DNA from: an uncultured Duncaniella sp.
Lineage (GTDB): Bacteria > Bacteroidota > Bacteroidia > Bacteroidales > Muribaculaceae
Assembly (NCBI GenBank): GCA_910578615.1
Contig: CAJTRI010000007.1
Span: forward strand, 68,150 to 132,149
Length of the DNA: 64,000 nt
Reading direction: 5' to 3'
Below are positions 9,157-18,192 of this stretch, one piece after another. The position numbers and the translations under genes were made by a program. Numbering within the stretch: position 1 is the first letter of the stretch; every line of letters begins with the position of its first letter. Below the pieces are notes generated by a model, which saw only the letters and a list, made by a program, of their open reading frames with translations, had not been told where the DNA came from and made no database searches.

Positions 9157-10193
9157 CAGAAATATTTTGTGACAGAGACCTTGGCGAAAGAGTCCATGTC
9201 ATTGATCATATTTACGGCTGACAAGAGGATGGGGTAGGCGCAAACGGCACCTGAGCCTTCGCCGAGTCTGAGTCCGAGGTGAAGGAGCGGACGTGCACCG
9301 ATGGATTCGAGCATGAGTTTATGGCCCGACTCGTCTCCCTGATGGCCGAATACGGCATATTCAAGCACTTCGGGATAGAATCTTGCTGCCGCAGCCATAC
9401 ATGCGGTCATTATGAATCCGTCGACTATGACGATCATTCCGAGTTCGGCGGCGCGTAGCATCCCGCCGACAGCCATAGCGAGTTCATAGCCACCGAACCA
9501 TGCGAGTTTCTCTTCTATGTCTTCCGAACCTGAATAGCCGGCAAGCGAACGTGAGAGAATGTCGAGTTTGTGTTTTATACCGGGATTGTCAAGCCCGGCC
9601 CCGGCGCCTACGCAGTCAGGAAGGTCTATGCCTGTGAGGAGATGCATCCACATTGAAGAAGGGGATGTGTTGCCGCTTCCCATCTCACCGAAACTTACCA
9701 CGTTGCAGCCGTCAGCGTATACCATGTCCACAACCTGCGCTCCGCGAGAGATGCATTCATCCCATTCGTCCACCGTCATGGCCGGTTCGTAGAGGAAGTC
9801 TCCTGTGCCTCGTCCCATCTTCATGTCTATGATTCCGTGGCCTTCGGGAATGTCATAATCCACTCCGGCATCGACCAGCACGAGGCGGAAGCCGTGTTGG
9901 TCACACAGGAAGTTGATGCCTGCGCCTCCACGGGAGAAGTGTCCGAGCTGTTGCCATGTGACCTCGCGTGGCGAGACAGTGACCCCTTCCCGCTCTATGC
10001 CGTGGTCGGCGGCAAATAGGATGTTGCACGGATTTTTAAGTTGCGGGGAGAGAGACTGCTGTACAAGCCCTATCTGCAATGCCAGTTCTTCAAGACGCCC
10101 GAGAGAGCCTTTTGGCTTTGTGAGATTGTCAATCTTATCAGTCAGAGCCTTGCGGATGGCGTTGTCCGGGCGGCGGATGTCAAAATGTTTCAT
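9156..10193 (-). CDS. cobT: Nicotinate-nucleotide--dimethylbenzimidazole phosphoribosyltransferase (CobT)
   Basis: Makes alpha-ribazole phosphate from nicotinate mononucleotide and a lower-ligand base. [20 protein letters not shown] and [17 protein letters not shown] near the N terminus, [13 protein letters not shown] in the middle and [15 protein letters not shown] at the C terminus are the family signatures, the last including the catalytic glutamate. Length 345 is normal. No bluB (5,6-dimethylbenzimidazole synthase) is in the window, so the lower ligand may be adenine or another base, or the base may be made elsewhere or scavenged; the sequence does not decide this. Confidence 0.96.
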   Translation of the reverse strand: MKHFDIRRPDNAIRKALTDKIDNLTKPKGSLGRLEELALQIGLVQQSLSPQLKNPCNILFAADHGIEREGVTVSPREVTWQQLGHFSRGGAGINFLCDQHGFRLVLVDAGVDYDIPEGHGIIDMKMGRGTGDFLYEPAMTVDEWDECISRGAQVVDMVYADGCNVVSFGEMGSGNTSPSSMWMHLLTGIDLPDCVGAGAGLDNPGIKHKLDILSRSLAGYSGSEDIEEKLAWFGGYELAMAVGGMLRAAELGMIVIVDGFIMTACMAAAARFYPEVLEYAVFGHQGDESGHKLMLESIGARPLLHLGLRLGEGSGAVCAYPILLSAVNMINDMDSFAKVSVTKYF

Positions 10194-10699
10194 TTCAATC
10201 TTAGTTCTAAACCTGAAATCAACATATATACCTCGTCTGCCGATGCGGCAATGAGCTGGTTGGCGCTTCCCTGCAAGTCTGTAAACCGTCTTTGCATAGT
10301 GTTCTCGCTTATTCCACCCAGACCTATCTCGTTGGTGACGAAGATATAAGTGGCGTCATGTGATGTGAATTTGTCAAACTCGTCTTTCAGTACTTCCAGA
10401 GCCTTTGCCGGATCCTCTCCGTGTTCGAAGAAAATATTAGTGGTCCATAGTGTCACGCAGTCAACGAGGACTACTCTACCCGTCATGTCAAGTCGGGAGA
10501 GGGCCACTGGTTCCTCGATATTAGTCCATTCCGGGCCTCTGCGTTCCTTGTGGGCCTCCACCCGTCTGCGGAAGTCATCGTCCCATATTCTGGCCGTGGC
10601 CACATATACAGGCGATGGCGAGAGGAAGAGTGCCATAGCCTCGGCTCTGGCACTCTTGCCGGATCGCTGGCCACCTGTGACCATTATTATTTTCTTCAT
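10190..10699 (-). CDS. cobU: Adenosylcobinamide kinase / GTP:adenosylcobinamide-phosphate guanylyltransferase (CobU)
   Basis: Bifunctional enzyme that phosphorylates adenosylcobinamide and then adds GMP. It has an N-terminal P-loop [15 protein letters not shown] and [13 protein letters not shown] with the histidine that is guanylylated in the family, then VLVDCVTLW. The frame is open to 10747, but a -7 promoter element lies at 10725-10732, so the upstream ATG would be outside the transcript; the ATG at 10699 restores the usual N terminus (169 aa). First gene of the minus cobalamin operon. Confidence 0.94.
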   Translation of the reverse strand: MKKIIMVTGGQRSGKSARAEAMALFLSPSPVYVATARIWDDDFRRRVEAHKERRGPEWTNIEEPVALSRLDMTGRVVLVDCVTLWTTNIFFEHGEDPAKALEVLKDEFDKFTSHDATYIFVTNEIGLGGISENTMQRRFTDLQGSANQLIAASADEVYMLISGLELRLK

Positions 10700-10724
10700 T
10701 TGCACTGGATGTTTTTTGCATTTG

Positions 10725-10732
10725 CAAAGATA
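10725..10732 (-). promoter_or_regulatory. -7 promoter element for cobUTSC
   Basis: On the minus strand this reads TATCTTTG, matching the Bacteroidetes -7 consensus TANNTTTG, about 25 bases before the chosen cobU start. No TTTG is found at the -33 position, so only half of the promoter is supported. Confidence 0.5.
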
Positions 10733-10799
10733 ATACATTTCATACAATAATCCGGCTGTCGGGAGCGTTGATTAGTAATCAAAGCATTTTGCAGATATA

Positions 10800-11543
10800 A
10801 TGGGTCTATTAGATATTTTTCGCAAAAAGGAGCCGGTGAGGCTTCCGTTCGCCACAGACATACATTGCCATATAATACCCGGTGTCGATGACGGTTCGCC
10901 GGATGCCGCCACATCGGCTGAACTTGTGGGGAGGATGGCTTCATGGGGTATAGAGCGTATCATTGCCACGCCCCATGTGACTGAGGGAACTTTTGAGAAC
11001 ACCCCCGACATTCTTGACCCGGCTCTTGAAGAGCTTAATGACGAGCTGGCAGCGCGCGGTATCAAGATACCTGTGAGCCGTTCTTCGGAAAACCGCATAG
11101 ACGATTTCCTAAGAGACCAGCTTGCCAAGGGACTGATAACCCTTATGCCCGGCAATCACATACTTGTGGAATGTTCGTTCATACAGGAGCCGTGGCAGCT
11201 TGACCAGTTTCTGTTTGATTTGAAGATGAAGGGGATGCGCCCTGTCATAGCTCATCCTGAAAGATACCACTATTATTTCGGTGACAAAAACCGTTACGAA
11301 GAGCTTCATCGTGCCGGCAATCTGTTTCAGGTGAATGTCCTTTCGCTTGCGGGTTATTATTCTAAGACCGAGAAAAAGATAGCTGAATATCTGATAGACC
11401 GTGGGTGTGTGGACTTTCTCGGAACAGACCTGCACAACCACCGTCATGCCGACAGCATTGATGCATATCTTGCTACTTCTGACGCACGCCGCCATTTTGC
11501 GGCACTGTCAGGCAGGATACATAACGACACGGCATTTGTTTAG
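10800..11543 (+). CDS. CpsB/CapC-family PHP-type tyrosine phosphatase
   Basis: A metal-dependent PHP phosphatase of the YwqE/CapC kind, which in other bacteria removes phosphate from the tyrosine kinase that controls capsule polysaccharide export. Metal-binding motifs run in order: TDIHCHIIPGVDDG (H22, H24), TPHVTEGTF, HPERYHYYF and GTDLHNHRH. No signal peptide is seen, so it acts in the cytoplasm. No capsule or kinase genes are beside it, so the substrate is unknown. It is the only gene on this strand between the cobalamin operon and mazG. Confidence 0.88.
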   Translation: MGLLDIFRKKEPVRLPFATDIHCHIIPGVDDGSPDAATSAELVGRMASWGIERIIATPHVTEGTFENTPDILDPALEELNDELAARGIKIPVSRSSENRIDDFLRDQLAKGLITLMPGNHILVECSFIQEPWQLDQFLFDLKMKGMRPVIAHPERYHYYFGDKNRYEELHRAGNLFQVNVLSLAGYYSKTEKKIAEYLIDRGCVDFLGTDLHNHRHADSIDAYLATSDARRHFAALSGRIHNDTAFV

Positions 11544-12040
11544 GTCTTGCCATATTCCGGCATAGGCTCGGCGGCGATGCCGTATTCCGCATAGTCTGCC
11601 GGAATGTAGTTTGGAAACTCCATGTTCATGGTTTCCGTGAGGTAGCGGAGCACCGCTGACAGACACTGCCCGGGATGTTTCTTTATGTCTGTTTCCCAGA
11701 AGCGAAATACTTTCCACCCCGTGCTTTCCAGTTGTTGTGTCACCTTTATGTCACGGTTGATGTTGCGTTCGATTTTCTTTATCCAGAACTCGCGGTTTGC
11801 ATTAAGAGACTTTTTCCTTTTCTCCCAGTCACGTCCGTGCCAGAACTCCCCGTCGACGAATATGGCCAGACGGTATTTCCTTATGCAGAAGTCGGGTCTT
11901 CCGGCCACGTCCCCGGGATGTTTGCGGTAGCGTATTCCGCAGCTCCACAATAGACGGCCCATGGCCAGTTCAGGCTTGGTGCCACGGCCTTTGTTGGCCT
12001 GCATACAGCGTCGTCTTTGCTTCGGAGTCAGTACATCCAT
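11540..12040 (-). CDS. vsr: Very short patch repair (Vsr)-like endonuclease, orphan
   Basis: Vsr enzymes nick DNA next to T:G mismatches produced by deamination of 5-methylcytosine. The 166-residue chain has the family order: an N-terminal TPKQRRRCMQANKGRGTKPE, then RKHPGDVAGRPDF with the catalytic aspartate region, FVDGEFWHGRDW with the histidine cluster, and WKVFRFWETDIKK. No cytosine methyltransferase or restriction gene lies nearby, although vsr usually travels with dcm-type genes. Its 3' end overlaps the 3' end of the phosphatase gene by four bases. Confidence 0.85.
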   Translation of the reverse strand: MDVLTPKQRRRCMQANKGRGTKPELAMGRLLWSCGIRYRKHPGDVAGRPDFCIRKYRLAIFVDGEFWHGRDWEKRKKSLNANREFWIKKIERNINRDIKVTQQLESTGWKVFRFWETDIKKHPGQCLSAVLRYLTETMNMEFPNYIPADYAEYGIAAEPMPEYGKT

Positions 12041-12122
12041 ATCAATGTAAACGTTTGAACAGTCGGATTATTCGCCGGAAGTAACTTTTTTTGCAAAGTG
12101 GGGGTTTTAAAGGATAATTTTG

Positions 12123-12130
12123 TAACTTTG
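12123..12130 (+). promoter_or_regulatory. -7 promoter element for mazG
   Basis: TAACTTTG matches TANNTTTG and lies 26 bases before the mazG ATG. There is no TTTG at the matching -33 distance. Confidence 0.5.
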
Positions 12131-12155
12131 CGGTAAAATATTATCTGGAAACATC

Positions 12156-12947
12156 ATGCATACCCGTCAGGAAAAAATCGAAGCCCTCGGAAGGGTGATT
12201 GACACGCTTGACATTCTGCGAGTCAAGTGCCCGTGGGACGCGAAGCAGACCAACGAATCACTCCGCCCTAACACAATCGAGGAGGTATATGAGCTATGCG
12301 ACGCCCTTATCAAGGAGGATGATGCCGATATACGCAAGGAACTCGGCGATGTGCTCCTGCATGTGCTATTCTATGCCAAAATAGGGGAGGAAAAGGAGAA
12401 ATTTGATATTGCTGATGTCTGTGACGCGCTCAATGACAAGCTTATATACCGTCATCCGCATGTCTTCGGAGACACCCGTGTAGGCTCTACTGACGATGTG
12501 CTCCGTAACTGGGAGGAGTTGAAGCTAAAAGAGAAAGGGGGCAACAAGACAGTACTGTCAGGTGTTCCGGCAGCACTTCCGGCCATGATAAAGGCCGAAC
12601 GCATCACCGAGAAGGCTGCCAATGTCGGCTTTGATTGGCAGAAGCGCGAGGATGTATGGGGAAAGGTCAGCGAAGAGGTGGCGGAGTTTGCCGAGGCTGC
12701 CTCATCCATGGATCACTCTCAGATGGAGGCCGAGATGGGCGACGTGCTCTTTGCCATAATCAATGCCTCACGCCTTTACGGTATAAATTCAGAAAACGCT
12801 CTTGAAAAGACCAATGCCAAATTCATCAGGCGCTTCAACCATATAGAACGACGTGCATCCGAGATGGGGCGCAATCTCAAAGATATGACTCTCGGCGAGA
12901 TGGATGCCCTATGGGACGAGGCTAAGAAATCTGAACGAGAGGGATGA
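12156..12947 (+). CDS. mazG: Nucleoside triphosphate pyrophosphohydrolase MazG
   Basis: Hydrolyses (d)NTPs to the monophosphate and pyrophosphate, clearing aberrant nucleotides. Two MazG domains are present. The first has CPWDAKQTNESLRPNTIEE and the EEVYEL...DIRKELGDVLLHVLF metal-binding pattern (ExxE...D); the second has KVSEEVAEFAEA and EAEMGDVLFAIIN. The ending EMDALWDEAK is also family-typical. Length 263 agrees with full MazG. The stop overlaps the next gene's ATG by four bases. Confidence 0.95.
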   Translation: MHTRQEKIEALGRVIDTLDILRVKCPWDAKQTNESLRPNTIEEVYELCDALIKEDDADIRKELGDVLLHVLFYAKIGEEKEKFDIADVCDALNDKLIYRHPHVFGDTRVGSTDDVLRNWEELKLKEKGGNKTVLSGVPAALPAMIKAERITEKAANVGFDWQKREDVWGKVSEEVAEFAEAASSMDHSQMEAEMGDVLFAIINASRLYGINSENALEKTNAKFIRRFNHIERRASEMGRNLKDMTLGEMDALWDEAKKSEREG

Positions 12948-13690
12948 CCTGTAACGACCTTAATGTTCATCCTCGTGACTGCCGTCTGTCTTTTGATGCC
13001 GACAGCCACTCATATTATTGCGACGGAGAGGAACTGATCTCCGTCACCACTCTCGTGGACGGATGTTTTCCACGCTTTGATGCCGAGTTCTGGGCTGCAA
13101 AGATAGCCCGGCGGGAAGGCGTGAGCGCCCAGATGGTGCTTGATCGCTGGAAACAAGAGGCCGACCGTGCCCGTGAGCTCGGGACGGTGATGCATGAGAA
13201 GATAGAGCGTTATTATCTCGGTGACGATGACGGTGACGATGGCGACGCGTTGAGACTATTCCGTCTCTTCGCTTCCTACAACCGCCTGTATCCCTATCGG
13301 ACGGAGTGGCGTATATTTGACGAGGACTACGGTGTGGCAGGTACACTTGACTTTCTTGAACTGACACCTTCCGGGACATTTAACATCTATGACTGGAAAC
13401 GTTCAAAGAAACTGGTGGAACATGACGGCCGCATAATCATGCAGTCTCCCTACAACAAAACAGGGCTTCACCCTATCTCCCATCTTCACGATACCTCCTA
13501 CTGGCACTATGCCCTGCAACTCAGCGTTTACCGCATGATTCTCGAACGCAAATACGGCATACGGGTGAGCGGGATGAAGCTTGGTGTGTTTCATCCGTCA
13601 TGTACAACCCCGTGGATAGTCACAGTCCCCTACCTGCGGGACGAGGTAGAGGCCATTATGCAGCACAGGATGGCCGCAGTGCTTAAATAA
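12944..13690 (+). CDS. PD-(D/E)XK superfamily nuclease-like protein
   Basis: An uncharacterised 248-residue protein with a RecB/Cas4-like nuclease core. The motifs in order are a histidine-bearing helix ELGTVMHEKIERYY, an acidic strand GVAGTLDFLEL, the D-x-K strand FNIYDWKRSKK, and a YALQLSVYRMILE helix, which together give the H...D...(D/E)xK...QxxxY pattern of this fold. No helicase or Cas domain is attached. Translational coupling to mazG is suggested by an ATGA overlap. The nuclease call rests on motif reading; substrate and role are unknown. Confidence 0.72.
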   Translation: MTCNDLNVHPRDCRLSFDADSHSYYCDGEELISVTTLVDGCFPRFDAEFWAAKIARREGVSAQMVLDRWKQEADRARELGTVMHEKIERYYLGDDDGDDGDALRLFRLFASYNRLYPYRTEWRIFDEDYGVAGTLDFLELTPSGTFNIYDWKRSKKLVEHDGRIIMQSPYNKTGLHPISHLHDTSYWHYALQLSVYRMILERKYGIRVSGMKLGVFHPSCTTPWIVTVPYLRDEVEAIMQHRMAAVLK

Positions 13691-13771
13691 TGTTAAAACC
13701 GATGAGCCTGTGTCACTAAAAAAGACTATCGGCGTCACATAGACATAAATCATTCATTTCAATTCATTAAT

Positions 13772-16606
13772 ATGAAAAAGCTTATCAACTTCTCAACCTT
13801 CGTCATCGCGGTCATAGCGCTGCTGATGCCGGGCGTTGTAAAGGCCCAGGGTGAAAACCCCATGATGGCGCAGCTTCCTACCGACCCCGCCGTGCGCGTG
13901 GGCAAGCTCCCCAACGGCCTGACTTATTACATCCGTCACAATGAGTATCCGAAAGGACAGGCTGACTTCTACATCGCCCAGAATGTCGGATCGGCTCTCG
14001 AAGAGGACAACCAGCGCGGTCTTGCCCACTTCCTTGAACACATGTGCTTCAACGGCACTACCAACTTCCCGGACAACAAACTCCGTGACTGGCTGGCAAG
14101 CGTGGGTGTGCGTTTCGGCGAGAACCTCAATGCCTATACAGGCGTGGATGAGACAGTCTACAATATCTCCAATGTGCCTGTGGCCCGTGAGAGCGTGCAG
14201 GATTCATGTCTTCTCATACTCCATGACTGGGCCAACGACCTTACGCTCGATCCCAAGGAGATTGACAAGGAACGTGGCGTGATCCATGAGGAGTGGCGTC
14301 GTTCCAACCAAGGACAGATGCGCATCCTCGAACGCGTGCTTCCCAATCTTTATCCCACCACCAAGTATGGCCACCGTCTCCCTATCGGAACCATGGAGGT
14401 TGTTGACAACTTCCCCCATCAGGCTCTTCGTGACTACTATGAGTCATGGTATCGTCCCGACCAGCAGGCTGTGATAGTTGTTGGTGATATTGATGTCGAC
14501 CGCATCGAGAACAAGATCAAGGAGATGTTCTCCTCTATCGAGATGCCTGCCGATGCAAAGCCCCGCGTCTATGAGCCGGTTCCCGACCATAAAGGCACAC
14601 TCTATGCCATCGGTTCCGATCCCGAGCAGCAGTCTCTGTTGGGCCAGATGTTCTTCCTCACCGATCCGCTTCCGAAGGAGATGAAGAACACCATGATGAG
14701 CTATATCAACGACTATGTAGAGAACATGGCTCGCGCCATGCTCAGCACACGTCTTGACGAGATAGGCTCTAAGCCCGATTCTCCTTATGCCGGTGCCGGT
14801 ATCAGCTTTGATAATTTCATGTTGTCCAAATCAAAGGATGCCATGGCCGGATTTGTGGCCGCAAAAGGCACTGACATCGTAGAACCTCTTAAAGCCGTCT
14901 ATCGCGAGATCCTACGTGCGAAACGTGGAGGTTTCACCCATAGCGAATATGACCGCGCCCGTTCGGAATATCTTTCCTCAGTAGAGAAAATGTATAACAA
15001 CCGCGCCACACGTGAGAACGAATCTTATGTGAACGAATATGTCAGAAACTTCACTGACGGCGAGGCTATACCCGGATTTGATGTAGAATGGCCGCTTATA
15101 CAGCAGATTGCCAATATGATTCCCGTAGAGGCCATCAATCAGGCTTTTGCCGAGCTTATAACTCCTGACAACCGTGCCATACTTATCGTGTCTCCCGAGA
15201 AAGAGGGTTATACTCTTCCCACACAGGCTGCCCTCGAAGCCGCTCTTGCATCGGTTGATGCCGAGACTATCGAGCCGTTCGTAGACGAGGTTAAGTCCGA
15301 ACCCCTCATTCCTTCCGCTCCCGTAGCCGGAAAGATTGTATCTGTCAAGGAAAACAAACTCTGGGGCACCACGGAGTGGACTCTCTCAAACGGCGCCAAG
15401 GTGATTGTGAAGGCCACCAAGTTCAAGGATGACGAGATTCTTTTCGGAGCCACCGGCCTTGGAGGTTATGCCGGCTGTCCTGCCGAATACACCAATTCCG
15501 TCATTGCTATGCCTCTCTTCATGAGCGCTTATGGTCTTGGTTCTTACAGCCGCACAGATCTTGACAAGTATCTTGCCGGCAAGCAGGCCTCTCTCTCTAT
15601 CAACATAGACTCTTACCGCACCCAGATGTCAGGTTCGACAACACCTCGTGACCTTCCCTCACTTATGGAACTCATTTACATGGGATTCAAGGATGTGGAA
15701 TTTACCGAAGATGAGTTTGCCGCCCTTCAAAAAGCTTATTCAGGCTTCCTCGCCAACCAGGAGAGCAATCCCGAATATATCTTTGAGAGAGACCTCAACA
15801 AGGCTATCTATGCAAGCCCCATGCGTCAGGCCATCAGCTCGGAAGCCATTGACGGCGCTTCTCGTGACCAGATAATCAAACTGGCCCATGATGTCACTGC
15901 CAATGCTGCCAACTACACATTCTTCTTTGTGGGCAACGTTGACATCAATACTCTCAAACCTCTTGTAGAGACCTACATTGCGTCACTCCCCGGAGACAGC
16001 AAGAAAGTACTCGGGCAGCCCAAGTATGATCCCGCACTCTTCGTGAAGGCCGGAGAAGGCACTGACACCTTCACCACCACCATGGCCACACCGCAGACCC
16101 ACGTGATGATTATCGAGAAGAGCTCATCGCCCTACACAGCCAAGAATGCCGTGCTCTCTAATATAGCCGGACAGATTCTGACAAAACGTCTCATCGAGAC
16201 TGTACGTGAGGATATGGGTGCTGTATATTCAATCTATGCAGACGGACGTCCTTCACGTGAAGGTATCTGGACTGCCACTCTTGCAAGCCAGTTCCCCATG
16301 AAGCCCGAGATGAAGGACGAGGTTCTCAAATTCATCCGTGGCCAGTTCAAGGCTATGGAGAATGATGTAAAGGAGGACGAGCTTGCTCCCATCAAGGAAT
16401 ATCTCGTGAAAACCTATACCGAGAACCGTGAGAAGAATCCCGCATGGCTTTCCGCACTCCTCGGTACGGCCATCAACGGTGTTGACACTTTCAACGGCAA
16501 CATCGAGACCGTCAATGCCATCACCATCGCAGATGTCATGAACTTCATGAAGGATATCAACGGTCAGGGCAACTACCGCGTGGTAGTCCTCGATCCCGCC
16601 AAATAA
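13772..16606 (+). CDS. Secreted M16-family zinc metallopeptidase (PqqL-like)
   Basis: A 944-residue protease with a signal peptide (MKKLINFSTFVIAVIALLMP, cleavage likely after VKAQ). The inverted zinc motif HFLEH is at residues 86-90 within LAHFLEHMCFNGTTNFP, and a second M16 half follows in the C-terminal part (the domain linked after NKLWGTTEWTLSNGAKV), as in two-domain pitrilysin-type proteases that close around peptides. Location is probably periplasmic. It stands alone, with a terminator downstream. Family members degrade peptides; the natural substrate is not shown. Confidence 0.92.
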   Translation: MKKLINFSTFVIAVIALLMPGVVKAQGENPMMAQLPTDPAVRVGKLPNGLTYYIRHNEYPKGQADFYIAQNVGSALEEDNQRGLAHFLEHMCFNGTTNFPDNKLRDWLASVGVRFGENLNAYTGVDETVYNISNVPVARESVQDSCLLILHDWANDLTLDPKEIDKERGVIHEEWRRSNQGQMRILERVLPNLYPTTKYGHRLPIGTMEVVDNFPHQALRDYYESWYRPDQQAVIVVGDIDVDRIENKIKEMFSSIEMPADAKPRVYEPVPDHKGTLYAIGSDPEQQSLLGQMFFLTDPLPKEMKNTMMSYINDYVENMARAMLSTRLDEIGSKPDSPYAGAGISFDNFMLSKSKDAMAGFVAAKGTDIVEPLKAVYREILRAKRGGFTHSEYDRARSEYLSSVEKMYNNRATRENESYVNEYVRNFTDGEAIPGFDVEWPLIQQIANMIPVEAINQAFAELITPDNRAILIVSPEKEGYTLPTQAALEAALASVDAETIEPFVDEVKSEPLIPSAPVAGKIVSVKENKLWGTTEWTLSNGAKVIVKATKFKDDEILFGATGLGGYAGCPAEYTNSVIAMPLFMSAYGLGSYSRTDLDKYLAGKQASLSINIDSYRTQMSGSTTPRDLPSLMELIYMGFKDVEFTEDEFAALQKAYSGFLANQESNPEYIFERDLNKAIYASPMRQAISSEAIDGASRDQIIKLAHDVTANAANYTFFFVGNVDINTLKPLVETYIASLPGDSKKVLGQPKYDPALFVKAGEGTDTFTTTMATPQTHVMIIEKSSSPYTAKNAVLSNIAGQILTKRLIETVREDMGAVYSIYADGRPSREGIWTATLASQFPMKPEMKDEVLKFIRGQFKAMENDVKEDELAPIKEYLVKTYTENREKNPAWLSALLGTAINGVDTFNGNIETVNAITIADVMNFMKDINGQGNYRVVVLDPAK

Positions 16607-16628
16607 CGATATCATCAGATAGTAAAGG

Positions 16629-16672
16629 CCGTGGCCTGTATCTCGTTCGGGATACAGGCCACGGTGTTTTTA
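16629..16672. terminator. Intrinsic terminator between M16 peptidase and trkH
   Basis: A 14-bp stem, CCGTGGCCTGTATC (16629-16642) with its exact complement at 16651-16664, loop of eight, followed on the plus strand by TGTTTTT. It sits between convergent genes. It is stronger for the plus-strand peptidase gene, as the minus side lacks a clear T run. Confidence 0.8.
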
Positions 16673-16695
16673 TGCCATCTCTTTTAGAATCTCTT

Positions 16696-18192
16696 TTATT
16701 TCTTCCAGAACGACGGGGTGAATATGACAAGGACTGTGAAGAGTTCGAGACGTCCTGTGAGCATGATGAATGCGAGAAGCCATTTACCGGCATCCGGGAC
16801 GATTGCGAACGTGCCTCCATAGCCTGTCACACCCGCTCCCAGTCCTGTGTTGCTGATACAGGTGAATGTGGAGAAGAACGAGTCCACGAGAGGGAGGCCC
16901 ATTGCTGTCAGTATGATGCCTCCTACGATGATGATGAACATGTAGAGACACAGGAAGGCTGTCACCTTTGAGACAGTCTCATGTGGTATCACGCGCCCGT
17001 TGACCCTCACTGTGAGTATGTTGTTTGGGTGGATACAGCGGTCTATCTCGTTGCGGCTGTTTTTAAGCATATATATGAGACGGTCAAGTTTGGCACCCCC
17101 GCTGGTAGATCCGGCACATGCTCCGAAATACATCAGGAACATCGACATCGAGATTGCAAATGTGCCCCAATGTCCGAAATCTCCTACCTCGAAGCCGGTG
17201 GAAGATATAAGTGACACTATCTGGAATAGGGGGTCGAGCGTGACCGACTTTATTGAGGTCGCCTGTCCCTGCAAGACTATGTTTATCACGAACAGTGCAA
17301 AGAAAACGGCGATAACAAGAAGATAGAACCGAAATACATCGTTGTTCCAGATGGCGCGGAAGTCACGGTGTACCGCCCGGTAGATGAGCGAGAAGCTAAC
17401 CCCGCCGATAAACATGAAGAATGTGGCAACGATCTCGATATAGTCACTGTGCCACAGGCTCAGACCGGCATCAGAGGTGGCAAACCCTCCTGTCGACATG
17501 ATGGAGAATGCGTAGCATAGAGCGTCAAACTTCCCCATGGGGCCTATGACAAGCAGCACGAAGAGAATGGCTGTGAGTGTGAAGTATATCAGCCACAGGC
17601 TTTTGGCGGTCTGCGAGATGCGGGGGCGTAGTTTGTCATGGGTGATGCCTGTCACCTCGGCATTGAACATCTGCATCCCGCCGGAATGGTTGAGCATGGG
17701 GATTACGGCGAGTGTGAACAGAATGATACCCATTCCCCCTATCCACTGCATCAGCGAGCGCCAGATGACAGCTCCGTGGCTCAGATGGCTGATAGAGGTC
17801 ATGATAGTGGCTCCCGTGGTCGTGAATCCAGACATGGCTTCAAAGAATGCGTCGGATACGCTGAGAGCCCCGTTGGTGGTGAATATGAAGGGTAGCATAC
17901 CGAAGATGGAGAAGAATATCCACACAAGGGCTGTCAGCAGGAAGCCTTCACGTTTGCCCATGGACGAAGAGCGCGGACGTATAAGTGTCATGGAGCCTCC
18001 GCATGAAAGGGTGACGCACATGGTGAAAAGATAGGCGCGCCAGTCGTTTTCGCCATAATAGAGGCACGTGGCCATAGGGACGAGGAGAAATACCGATTCG
18101 ATAACGAGCAGCAGTCCTATGACCCGGAGTACTACCGGGAAGTTTATGAACGGAAAGTTGAGACGGAGCCGCCGTATGTTGGAGGTGTTCAT
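16696..18192 (-). CDS. trkH: Potassium uptake protein TrkH (KtrB/TrkH family)
   Basis: Membrane pore subunit of a potassium transporter. It has the repeated membrane-pore-membrane units of the family with selectivity-filter segments (for example SGFTTTGATIM, SIMSTGGFATSD, ISSTGFEVGDF and ISNTGLGAGVTGYG) and about ten long hydrophobic helices over 498 residues. It overlaps trkA by four bases; TrkA-type subunits bind NAD(H) and gate the pore, so the two probably form one system in the inner membrane. Confidence 0.95.
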   Translation of the reverse strand: MNTSNIRRLRLNFPFINFPVVLRVIGLLLVIESVFLLVPMATCLYYGENDWRAYLFTMCVTLSCGGSMTLIRPRSSSMGKREGFLLTALVWIFFSIFGMLPFIFTTNGALSVSDAFFEAMSGFTTTGATIMTSISHLSHGAVIWRSLMQWIGGMGIILFTLAVIPMLNHSGGMQMFNAEVTGITHDKLRPRISQTAKSLWLIYFTLTAILFVLLVIGPMGKFDALCYAFSIMSTGGFATSDAGLSLWHSDYIEIVATFFMFIGGVSFSLIYRAVHRDFRAIWNNDVFRFYLLVIAVFFALFVINIVLQGQATSIKSVTLDPLFQIVSLISSTGFEVGDFGHWGTFAISMSMFLMYFGACAGSTSGGAKLDRLIYMLKNSRNEIDRCIHPNNILTVRVNGRVIPHETVSKVTAFLCLYMFIIIVGGIILTAMGLPLVDSFFSTFTCISNTGLGAGVTGYGGTFAIVPDAGKWLLAFIMLTGRLELFTVLVIFTPSFWKK

